This document shows positions 8,709-16,703 of a stretch of 37,567 bases of DNA, piece after piece. The stretch is from Leptolinea sp. UBA5366 (GTDB taxonomy: Bacteria > Chloroflexota > Anaerolineae > Anaerolineales > Anaerolineaceae), in the NCBI GenBank assembly GCA_002407845.1, contig DHPK01000007.1, positions 86,718-124,284 on the forward strand. The letters run 5' to 3'. Numbering within the stretch: position 1 is the first letter of the stretch; each line of letters opens with the position of its first letter. The position numbers and the translations under genes were made by a program. The notes beneath the pieces are model-generated. The model saw only the letters and a list, made by a program, of their open reading frames with translations, was not told the origin of the DNA and did not search any database.

Positions 8709-11700
8709 TTAATGACTCGATCCTACCGGGAAACCAGTTTCGGGCAAAATTACGGGGAAGAAATCCATTTCGCCCGGATCAGCCGGCTTATTCGGCTCCG
8801 GTGACCATTTTGCATAAACGGTTTGATTTCCATCCATCAGCACTGTTGTCAGTTGCGTGATGAAATCCGGTTCCGCGTACCAGCCATCGAATATGAACCC
8901 ATTCCGAACAGGCACCTTATCTATAACTGCCTCTCTCCCTTGCAGGTGCATTATGGCAGGATATACTGTTCCGCCGTTGGTTACGTAAGTGAGTGAGAAG
9001 AATTTTCCTGACTTGATGCCCAGAATATCATAAACCGGGCCAGCCATCCGACCGCTTCCCGCCCAAATTGCCAGATGCCGATGAGTGAAGTCACGGAGCG
9101 TCACGGTCGCAGCGTCCGCGCTGACAATATCGAAATCTTTGGAAATGCGATTCAGCGCGATGCCCGCTTCATTTCCAATCACATAATCAAAATTCTCATA
9201 AGGATAGGTGTTGAGCGGATCTTCAGCGCTTGCATCCCAATATTTATATTGGAAAGCTCTTGGAGCAATTTCGATTTTTCCCACAGAAGCACCCTGTTCG
9301 AAATTTCCAAGATCATTGAGACTGATCGGTGTGGCAATTCGACTGCCAAGATCGACTTCGACGAAGTAATTGTTAGAAAATAAATATGGATTGGTGAATG
9401 AAGCAATATAGTTGAAAGGCGTCGCTCTGTTTTCCGTGCCCGCTTCAACTTTGTCCGCTAACACCGTGTATCCAGTTACGGTTCCATTTATCAAACGGCC
9501 GACTGCTCCGGCAACCGGATTTTTCCCGCCAAAAGGAGTGAAATTTCCAGCGATAATCTTCCCGCCGACATTGGATGCGGAATCCAGAACAGTAATATTC
9601 GACACAGGTGATTCGGTTTCTCCAAGTATTACGCCAATACCGCCGGCGGAAAAACTGGGTTCATCTGCTTCATCCGTTTGTCCTAAGATGTTTCCAAAAA
9701 CTAAAGAAGTCACATTGCTGATCGAAACATCAACTTTTTCCTGTCCAGCTTCCTCTTTAATATTTTGGATATAGCCAGCATAACCGCCAATGTTCACAAG
9801 CCCGGTATTCCCAGTTGAGGTCAAATTCTCTCCAATCTGAGCAGAATTCCGATTCTGGATTACATCTGTGCCGATCCCGATAAATCCGCCCAGGTTAACG
9901 TTGTTGCTGTTCGCAGCGCTGATCGAATCACGAATAAATGACACCGAATCATTAATGATGCCGCCAAATTGACGACCGGCAAAACCACCAATATTGGAAC
10001 TGGAGGTTGGATTACCGTTGACGGTCAAGCTTTCGATATTTGCGGTAGAGGTTTCAACCGGCAAAGGACCAGTGTATCCAACAAATCCGCCAATATCACC
10101 AAATCCGCTGATCGTAATCGGACCAATATCAGCTGTTGACCTTGCAACGTTTCCAGGATTATTCCCAACGAATCCACCAATAGAAGACCAGGCGTTCGTT
10201 TTCAATTTCATGCTCGGAGCACGCATCCAGCTGGCAGCGATCGTTCCGCTATTTGTCCCTGCAAATCCGCCTAAATAAGGCTTAACTCCATCAAACTCAA
10301 TCGCAGGAAGCACAGTGCTGCAACTTTGAACCACACCATTATTTATCCCAACAAAACCGCCGATAGAAGAGATCTCAGCGGTTGAAGTGCCAAGGTCGAA
10401 GGTGTCCAACACAATATCTGTATTGAGTACGACCGGATTGACATCAGGCCGCTTCTCATGGGCTGCGATTTCATAAGCAAATCCGCCTGCCCCTGCTGTT
10501 CCGTCCGAAGTGACGCTTTTTACATTCATGACGTTCTTGTCAATCAAGTTATCCATCTGCGTCGCTTTGTATGCCCATCCGCCCACATATGCATCTGTGC
10601 CTTGAGAAAAAACGCCGTCAGTCAGCGTGACCGTGTTATTTTTTCCATTCAGGAAGTGATAGAAAGGAGCCGCGATCGTTGTTCCTCTTACGCTGACCGC
10701 GCGGAGAGACTTTGCGGATAAATCATTGCCGGTTCCGGTGAAATAGCCCCAGAGCTCTGCGACCGTTAAGCCCTCCTGACTGTCCGCAATCACATCTCCT
10801 TGAATCTTGATGGTGTTGTCCTGAAAATCTGGATCGTATTTGAAGGCTCTATTCAGACCGTATGAAAAACCGGGAGAGGCTCGGGTAACAACCTTTAAAA
10901 AGCTGTCTATATATTGAGGCGCTGCTGACACCGCTTTTACGCTGCCACCAACGGTTAACGAAAGTTTTTTAATCGTGAGCGGATTTTGCTGTAAATCAGC
11001 TTCATTCTTAGAATACCAAGGGACCCAATCAACGATCCCTGCGGCATACGTTTGCATTCTTACGTTGGTATTATTGGCGGCAGAAATATCGCCGCCGATA
11101 TGGATCGCCCCATTTTCAATATAGAGAAGATATTGCCCCACCGCGCTCGCGAGGTTCGGATCAGACATGTGGTAAATGCGTGTAAAAACCGAATCACCCT
11201 CCGCAACCGCTTTGATGTCTTTTGCTACCTTCAGCTGGACATTCGTAAACTTTTTTCCTCCAAGATTAGATCCCAACCCTGTCGCTACCGCTCTATAGTG
11301 CTTGCCGGCTGCAAGGATTGATCCCCCCACGTTGATGGTCAGGTTATCCACTGTTTGAGGAGGCGCATCCCCATAGCCAGACCTTGACTCGATTATGAAA
11401 CCGGACGAGCTGCTAAAGATTAATTCTGACTGTGCGTGTTCCTCCTTTTCCGGAGTCAGCGTCCCAATGTCACCAGTCACCCGGATATTGATATCTCTGA
11501 TTTCAGTGCCTTCAACAAATTGTACAAAGCCGGCGGCTCGGGTCAAAGTGTATTGTACAGGTTCAGACAGCGTCCAGTATTTTTGGGAAATTGGCAGGAT
11601 ATTGCCCTCTACAGTAATATTCACCTTCTGAATCCGATGATAGGTCTTCCCATCCCAGGCGGCGGTCGCGATCCCGCGGGCAAACCCCGAACCGTAGACA

Positions 11701-12176
11701 TTTCCTTTATAGATCAAGGAGAGGTCTTCAACCTGAGCCACAAAATCGGTTCCTGGATCGTTTACGCGCAGATCCTCAAACAGAGGGTAGATTCTTCTGG
11801 TTCCCTGAGTAATCGTGATCGTGTGACCGTTCCCCAAAAAGCTCGAATTGTCCATTGTAAAAGCATGTTCATATTTCGTGTAAAGGGTGTTCTCGGGAAA
11901 CTGGCTGTTGATATCGTCAGAAGAAATCTCAATATCCGCATTCAGATTGATCGTTACGTCCGCTACTCCATACCGTTTCTGATCTCCAACGAGTCTTGAG
12001 TCAACAGGATGGACACGATTCAAAAGGGCGACCAAGTCAGCCTTTGTATTGATCTCAATGACTTCTTTGGCTGACACAGTCTGTCCAGCGGCTGAAATTT
12101 GAGGAAAAAGTATTGATGATAAAAGCAAAACCATCAGGACTGCAAATTGAGACAGAGATGTTGTTTTCTTGTTCAT
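8709..12176 (-). CDS. secreted GLUG-repeat surface protein with InlB-type repeat and LPETGFP tail (paralogue 1)
   Basis: A 1155-residue exported protein. Residues 1-30 are a signal peptide ending SAA-GQ. The body is a long series of beta-solenoid-like, GLUG-type segments with recurring IGGFVGxN and GGFAGxxxG motifs (about residues 550-850). Residues about 1059-1124 form an InlB/Listeria-Bacteroides type repeat (GGTVYPA, FDGWYAEPD, TVYAKW). The protein ends with LPETGFP (1144-1150) and only five more residues, so a sortase-like motif is present but the usual membrane helix and basic tail are not. Start: ATG preceded by AAAGGAGAAA. A tandem paralogue of almost equal length lies upstream. Likely a cell-surface adhesin or layer protein; ligand unknown. 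Confidence 0.75.
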   Translation of the reverse strand: MNKKTTSLSQFAVLMVLLLSSILFPQISAAGQTVSAKEVIEINTKADLVALLNRVHPVDSRLVGDQKRYGVADVTINLNADIEISSDDINSQFPENTLYTKYEHAFTMDNSSFLGNGHTITITQGTRRIYPLFEDLRVNDPGTDFVAQVEDLSLIYKGNVYGSGFARGIATAAWDGKTYHRIQKVNITVEGNILPISQKYWTLSEPVQYTLTRAAGFVQFVEGTEIRDINIRVTGDIGTLTPEKEEHAQSELIFSSSSGFIIESRSGYGDAPPQTVDNLTINVGGSILAAGKHYRAVATGLGSNLGGKKFTNVQLKVAKDIKAVAEGDSVFTRIYHMSDPNLASAVGQYLLYIENGAIHIGGDISAANNTNVRMQTYAAGIVDWVPWYSKNEADLQQNPLTIKKLSLTVGGSVKAVSAAPQYIDSFLKVVTRASPGFSYGLNRAFKYDPDFQDNTIKIQGDVIADSQEGLTVAELWGYFTGTGNDLSAKSLRAVSVRGTTIAAPFYHFLNGKNNTVTLTDGVFSQGTDAYVGGWAYKATQMDNLIDKNVMNVKSVTSDGTAGAGGFAYEIAAHEKRPDVNPVVLNTDIVLDTFDLGTSTAEISSIGGFVGINNGVVQSCSTVLPAIEFDGVKPYLGGFAGTNSGTIAASWMRAPSMKLKTNAWSSIGGFVGNNPGNVARSTADIGPITISGFGDIGGFVGYTGPLPVETSTANIESLTVNGNPTSSSNIGGFAGRQFGGIINDSVSFIRDSISAANSNNVNLGGFIGIGTDVIQNRNSAQIGENLTSTGNTGLVNIGGYAGYIQNIKEEAGQEKVDVSISNVTSLVFGNILGQTDEADEPSFSAGGIGVILGETESPVSNITVLDSASNVGGKIIAGNFTPFGGKNPVAGAVGRLINGTVTGYTVLADKVEAGTENRATPFNYIASFTNPYLFSNNYFVEVDLGSRIATPISLNDLGNFEQGASVGKIEIAPRAFQYKYWDASAEDPLNTYPYENFDYVIGNEAGIALNRISKDFDIVSADAATVTLRDFTHRHLAIWAGSGRMAGPVYDILGIKSGKFFSLTYVTNGGTVYPAIMHLQGREAVIDKVPVRNGFIFDGWYAEPDFITQLTTVLMDGNQTVYAKWSPEPNKPADPGEMDFFPVILPETGFPVGSSH

Positions 12177-12374
12177 GAGCTTTTCTCCTTTGGAAAAAAT
12201 CCTTTGCGGAAAAATAAAACAGTTGGATCAATTCGTTTTATTTGAGTTTTTTTCTTCGTCTTCAAATAATCCTTTCCAGTTCGCGCACGCTTGTATATTA
12301 TTTGAAGACAGTTCCTGTCTTTTCACTGAATGCAAAAAATAATCATTATATTCATTATTAACAATTATTATGGT

Positions 12375-12428
12375 GCAAGTTTTACACCATTTGTACTGTC
12401 TGACGATATGAAATTCAGATCAGCCTGC
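12375..12428 (-). promoter_or_regulatory. conserved 54-bp upstream element, copy 1
   Basis: This stretch aligns without gaps to 16369-16422; by my count 42 of 54 bases are identical, including GCAAGTTTTA, GACGATAT and CAGCCTGC. Both copies lie about 200 bases before the start codon of a GLUG-repeat gene. It is probably a shared promoter or regulator site. No standard hexamer pair with normal spacing is clear inside it. Confidence 0.6.
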
Positions 12429-12622
12429 ACAATCAGACCATGCAGCAGAAAAGCGTAGAACACCCAAGAACTAATCCTTACGAATGCTCATCAGATCGGA
12501 CTGGTTACGAATTGGCTGCAAGGTCAGATCGGTCAGCCCTTAATCGCAGTTTTGACAAAAAGAAAATTCAGCCTGAATCAGCAATAACAATCCACACTTC
12601 CAAAAGTATGATGGGAAACTCA

Positions 12623-12654
12623 AAAAAGTCATCCGTTTTACTGGATGACTTTTT
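12623..12654 (-). terminator. intrinsic terminator of the second GLUG-repeat gene
   Basis: A perfect 12-bp stem, AAAAAGTCATCC (12623-12634) pairing with 12643-12654 across an eight-base loop, with a T-run when read on the minus strand. It lies 20 bases beyond the stop codon at 12674. Confidence 0.8.
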
Positions 12655-12673
12655 CACAAACTATCTGATGAGC

Positions 12674-15600
12674 TTATGGTTTCCGTCCGGTCGGGAAACC
12701 GGTATTTGGGAGCACCCCGGGAATCATTGTTGGTTTCGTAACCGGTATGAGTGTAATTACTGGATCCGTTGGAATCTGAGTAGTCGTTGGAATCTGAGTA
12801 ACCGTTGCAGTCTGTGTGGCTGTTGCAGTCTGTGTAGACGTTGGGGTCTGTGTGGCCGTCGGTGTCTGTGTGGCAGTCTGTGTAGCCGTCGCACTTGGGA
12901 TCGATGACCATTTTGCATAAACGGTTGTGTTACCGTTTATGATCACCGTCGTGAGTTTCGTTGTCAATTCCGACTCCGCATACCAGCCATCAAAATTGAA
13001 CCCATCGCGAACTGGCACTTTATCAAGCGTTACTTCAGTCCCCTGCAAGTACATTTCAGCTGGATATACCGTACCGCCGTTGGATTCGTAAGTGAGTGAG
13101 AAGAAGTCTCCTGCCTTGATGCCGAGAATATCATAAATCGGAGCTGGAGTGGTATTGTTTCCCGCCCAAATTGACAGATGACGATGCACAAAGTCGTTCA
13201 GCGTTGCTTGTGTTGCATCCGCTGCAGCGATATTCGAATCTCTTGAGATCAGATTAAACGCGATTCCTGCTTCATTAACGCTCACATAATCAAAATTCGC
13301 GTAAGGATAGGTGTTGAGCGGATCATCAGCGCTTGCACCCCAATAATTGTTCTGAAAAACTCTTGGAGCGATGCCGATCGTCCCCAAGATTGCACCCTGT
13401 TCGAATTCACCAGCAGCATTCAGTGTGACCGGCACCACCGTCCGGGCAGCTCCATTTACTTCAACGAAGAAATTATTAGTGAAATCTGTTGGTTCAACGA
13501 CATTTGCAACATAGGTCAACGGATAAACGCGATTAGGAATTCCGGCTTCCAAATAGTCTGACAAAACGGTATATCCGAACAATGTTCCATAGATCAGGTT
13601 CCCAACTGCTCCGGCAACTGGATTTTCCCCGCCAAAAGGCGTGAAATTCCCAGCAATGATCTCTCCGCCCACATAGGAAGCAGAGTCTTTAAGAACAGCC
13701 GCACCAGCAGAATTCGGCTGCCCCTGCAGCACGCCAATCCCTCCGGCTGAGAAGCTCGGAAAATCAGTTTTTTCCGTTCGGCCCTCGATTTTCCCGAAAA
13801 TTAGTGCAGTTGCTGTATCGACCGATGCATTGCCGTTTGCACTCGCAATGATTCTGCCGGCATATCCGCCAATATTCACAACGCCGATATTTTCTATTGA
13901 GATTAAATTCTCGCCCACCTGTGCAGAGTTGCCACTTTGCGCGATATCAGTGCCGATTCCGATAAATCCGCCCAGGTTGACGTAGTTACCGCTGGAAGCA
14001 GTGATGGAATCACGGACGAAGGCTGCTGACCCGGTCGTCATCCCGCCCGAAACGCGCCCTGCAAAACCGCCGATGTTTTGGTGATTCTCCGCAATTCTTT
14101 GCGGATCTCCGTTGACACTGATACTGGTGATATTTGCAACACTGTTTTCAATCGGAAATGCACCGTTGTAACCGACAAAACCGCCTGTATCTCCAAAACC
14201 TGTGATCGTTATCGGACCGCTGTCCGCAGTCGAGCTGGTGATCGGTCCCAGGTTGTACCCTACGAAACCACCGACGAAACTTTTCACACCGATCAAAGCA
14301 ATACCGGGAATTTTTGTACTACTGTCAGCAATCGTTCCCCGATTGTACGCCACAAAACCACCCACGTATGCACTCTCTATCGTGGTGCCCTGTTCGAATT
14401 TGTCCAGCACAATATTTGTATTCTTGATCTCCGCAATGACATCAGGCTGGTTTTTATGGGTAGTAATTTGGTATGCAAACCCGCCCGCTCCATAAGTTCC
14501 GTCTGAAATAACGTTTTTTACATTCATGACGTTCTTGTCAACTAAGTTATCCATCTGCGTTGCAATATATGCCCAACCGCCGACATATGCCTTTGCACCC
14601 TGAGAGAAAACACCGTCAGTCAGCGTGACCGTGTTGTTTTTTCCATTCAAAAAATGGTAAAAGGGAGCCGCAATCGTCGTTCCTTTTTGGCTGACCGCGC
14701 GCACAGATTTTGCGGAAAAATCATTGCCGGCTCCTGTAAAATACCCCCAGAGCTCAGCGACCGAAAACCCTTCCTGACTGTCCGCAATCACATCCCCCAG
14801 AATCTTGATGGTGTTGCCTTGAAAGTACTCATAGTTTTCAAAGCCGCTGTTTATATTGTTTGAAAAACCAGAGGAAGCCCGGGTTACGATCCCCGTTGCG
14901 TCGGTTTCGTATTGGGGCGCAGTTGAAGTGGCTTTCACACTCCCCCCAACAGTCAAAGTCAGGTTATTAATCGTGAGCGGATTTTGCTGCAAGACGGGAT
15001 CAGTCAGATCATTCAGATAGTCCCAATCACCAATCCCTGTGGCATTCGTTTTCATCCCGACGTTGGAATTGTTGGCGGCGGAAATATCCCCGCCGATGTG
15101 GATTGTTGAATTTTCAATATGATGAAGGTCATGCCCGACCGCGCTCGCGATATGGGGGTCATGGAGGTAGCTGTACGGCGTCGTAAAAAGCGAATCGCCG
15201 TCCGCAACAACTTTAATGTCTTTGACCACATTCAGCGTGACATTCGTAAATTTCTTTTCTTGCAGATCATATCCCAATCCCAGCGCTTCAGCCTTAAAAT
15301 GTTTGCTACCCCCAAGGATTGAACCGGCAACGCTGATGTTCAAATTATCTATGGGTTGAAGGGCAGCGTTCGATGCCCGGGAGTTTCTTGCAAGAATGAA
15401 ACCAGACGATCTGCCATAGATCAATTCTGTCTGCGCGTGCTCCTGCTTTTCTGGAGTGAGTGTTCCGATGTCCCCAGCGACGGTGATATTCACGTCCTTG
15501 ATTTCCGCCCCGTCGACATATTCAGCGAATCCGGCAGCTTTCGCTTGAGTATTTTCTGAGTTTAAATTCTGGGTCCAAAACTTTTCTGAAATTGGCAGAA

Positions 15601-16174
15601 TGCTGCCCTCTACGGTAATGTTTATTTGTTGGATCCGATGGTTGGTATTCCCGAACCAAGCTTGGGTGATCATGCGGGCAAACCCCGAACCGTAGACATT
15701 ACCTTTGTAGACCAAAGACAGTCTTTCAACCTGAGCCACAAAACCGGTGTCCGCCCCGCTTACGCGCAGCTCTCCAAACAGAGGATAAATTCGTCTTGTT
15801 CCTTGAGTGATCGTAATTGTGTGTCCGTTACCCAAAAAGCTCGAATTTTCCATCTTGAATGCGTGTTCATATTTCGTGTAAAGCGTGTTCTCTGGTATTT
15901 GGCTGTTGATATCATCAGAAGAAATCTCAATATCCGCGTTCAGGTTGATCGTTGAATCGATTATTCCATATCGTTTCTGGTCTCCAGGAACCCCTGAGCT
16001 GGAAGGATGGACGCGATTCAAAAGAGCAATCAGGTCAGCTTTGGTATTGATCTCAATGACTTCTTTTGCCACCAAATTTTGCCCAGCGGCTGAGAACTGA
16101 GGGAAAATGATTGCTGTCAAAAGCATGATCGTCAAGATCAAAAATCGAGACAGTTTTCTTGTTTTCTTGTTCAC
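12674..16174 (-). CDS. secreted GLUG-repeat surface protein with InlB-type repeat, Thr/Gln repeat linker and LPNTGFP tail (paralogue 2)
   Basis: A 1166-residue paralogue of the downstream gene with the same order of parts: signal peptide (LLTAIIFPQFSAA), GLUG-type solenoid (GGFVGYN repeats), InlB-type repeat from about residue 1024 (GGTVYPAEM, FDGWYAES, TVYAKW). It differs in having a hexapeptide repeat, TQTxTx, at residues 1094-1136, then LPNTGFP (1155-1161) five residues before the stop. I place the start at a GTG (16172-16174), because AAAGGAGAAA precedes it exactly as in the paralogue and the signal peptide then begins normally. An ATG 36 codons further upstream would add a non-signal extension. 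Likely displayed on, or released from, the cell surface. Confidence 0.75.
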   Translation of the reverse strand: MNKKTRKLSRFLILTIMLLTAIIFPQFSAAGQNLVAKEVIEINTKADLIALLNRVHPSSSGVPGDQKRYGIIDSTINLNADIEISSDDINSQIPENTLYTKYEHAFKMENSSFLGNGHTITITQGTRRIYPLFGELRVSGADTGFVAQVERLSLVYKGNVYGSGFARMITQAWFGNTNHRIQQINITVEGSILPISEKFWTQNLNSENTQAKAAGFAEYVDGAEIKDVNITVAGDIGTLTPEKQEHAQTELIYGRSSGFILARNSRASNAALQPIDNLNISVAGSILGGSKHFKAEALGLGYDLQEKKFTNVTLNVVKDIKVVADGDSLFTTPYSYLHDPHIASAVGHDLHHIENSTIHIGGDISAANNSNVGMKTNATGIGDWDYLNDLTDPVLQQNPLTINNLTLTVGGSVKATSTAPQYETDATGIVTRASSGFSNNINSGFENYEYFQGNTIKILGDVIADSQEGFSVAELWGYFTGAGNDFSAKSVRAVSQKGTTIAAPFYHFLNGKNNTVTLTDGVFSQGAKAYVGGWAYIATQMDNLVDKNVMNVKNVISDGTYGAGGFAYQITTHKNQPDVIAEIKNTNIVLDKFEQGTTIESAYVGGFVAYNRGTIADSSTKIPGIALIGVKSFVGGFVGYNLGPITSSTADSGPITITGFGDTGGFVGYNGAFPIENSVANITSISVNGDPQRIAENHQNIGGFAGRVSGGMTTGSAAFVRDSITASSGNYVNLGGFIGIGTDIAQSGNSAQVGENLISIENIGVVNIGGYAGRIIASANGNASVDTATALIFGKIEGRTEKTDFPSFSAGGIGVLQGQPNSAGAAVLKDSASYVGGEIIAGNFTPFGGENPVAGAVGNLIYGTLFGYTVLSDYLEAGIPNRVYPLTYVANVVEPTDFTNNFFVEVNGAARTVVPVTLNAAGEFEQGAILGTIGIAPRVFQNNYWGASADDPLNTYPYANFDYVSVNEAGIAFNLISRDSNIAAADATQATLNDFVHRHLSIWAGNNTTPAPIYDILGIKAGDFFSLTYESNGGTVYPAEMYLQGTEVTLDKVPVRDGFNFDGWYAESELTTKLTTVIINGNTTVYAKWSSIPSATATQTATQTPTATQTPTSTQTATATQTATVTQIPTTTQIPTDPVITLIPVTKPTMIPGVLPNTGFPTGRKP
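12767..12895 (-). repeat. degenerate 18-bp tandem repeat encoding TQTxTx
   Basis: Within the second GLUG-repeat gene, codons of the type ACA-CAG-ACN-SCN-ACN-NCN recur about six to seven times, giving a Thr/Gln-rich linker between the InlB-type repeat and the LPNTGFP tail. The downstream paralogue has a short Pro-rich linker instead. Out-of-frame reading of this repeat makes spurious Cys- or Asp-rich ORFs. Confidence 0.8.
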
Positions 16175-16368
16175 GAGTATTTCTCCTTTGAAACAGATCT
16201 CAGTGATATTTCCCGCAATTATTTTTTCGATGAGATTGTCGCAGGTCATGCAGGCAAATAGCAGCTTGTCAGCTTGAAACACTTTGTGAGCTATTTGAAA
16301 TCACTCTTTTTTATTCATACATTATAGGAAGCGAAAGTATCGGTTCCTTCATTATCTTTAATATTTAT

Positions 16369-16422
16369 GCAAGTTTTATGCCAACCTTATTGTCAGACGA
16401 TATAAAGCTCAAATCAGCCTGC
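16369..16422 (-). promoter_or_regulatory. conserved 54-bp upstream element, copy 2
   Basis: The ungapped counterpart of the element at 12375-12428, about 195 bases before the GTG start at 16174. The conserved blocks are GCAAGTTTTA, CCA, TGTC, GACGATAT and ATCAGCCTGC. Confidence 0.6.
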
Positions 16423-16588
16423 TTTTTCTCTCCAAAACTGAAATAAGCAATCGAATATCGGAGATTTGTTTTTTCTGATCATTTTTTCTGAAAATGAGAA
16501 ATGTTAATCTTCCAATAACCGTTCCTCTTCATCCGATCGTTCACCCAACATATCTAATCAATAACTTAGACCCAAACGGTCATATTTC

Positions 16589-16617
16589 TTGCCAAGTCAA
16601 GTAGATTGTGCTAAAAT
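16589..16617 (+). promoter_or_regulatory. sigma-A-type promoter of the nusA operon
   Basis: TTGCCA (16589-16594), a 17-base spacer, and TAAAAT (16612-16617) preceded by an extended -10 TGc. The start of transcription would be near 16624, about 80 bases before the nusA ATG. Confidence 0.75.
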
Positions 16618-16645
16618 CGAACAGGTAGGAAATGGAAGGAACAGG

Positions 16646-16663
16646 AGTGGGGGTGGCCCCACT
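16646..16663 (+). promoter_or_regulatory. leader hairpin of the nusA operon
   Basis: AGTGGGG (16646-16652) pairs perfectly with CCCCACT (16657-16663) around a GTGG loop. It is followed by TCTTGATT rather than a continuous T-run. It sits in the 5' leader where rimP would normally begin and may be a regulatory or stability hairpin rather than a terminator. Confidence 0.5.
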
Positions 16664-16703
16664 TCTTGATTTATCAGGATTTTTTTAGGGAGATTAAATT
16701 AGG

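Larger units (their letters stand above)
12177..12673. other. intergenic region between the two GLUG-repeat genes
   Basis: This 497-base stretch holds the terminator of the upstream paralogue (12623-12654) and a conserved 54-bp element (12375-12428), and presumably the promoter of the downstream paralogue. The stretch 12429-12622 shows nothing I recognise. Confidence 0.6.
16175..16703. other. divergent intergenic region between GLUG-repeat gene and nusA
   Basis: This 529-base gap holds the second copy of the conserved 54-bp element (16369-16422) for the minus-strand gene, and the nusA promoter (16589-16617) and leader hairpin (16646-16663) for the plus strand. There is no rimP gene here and no other ORF that I can support. 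Confidence 0.6.

Noticed and set aside
12767..12895. CRISPR-like or minisatellite array
   Set aside because: The repeat is coding, in frame, with 18-bp period and no unique spacers.
12440..12911. Cys/Trp-rich plus-strand ORF and an Asp/Thr-rich minus-strand ORF
   Set aside because: Both are out-of-frame readings of the TQTxTx repeat and the 3' end of the GLUG-repeat gene; low complexity, no ribosome site, no family resemblance.
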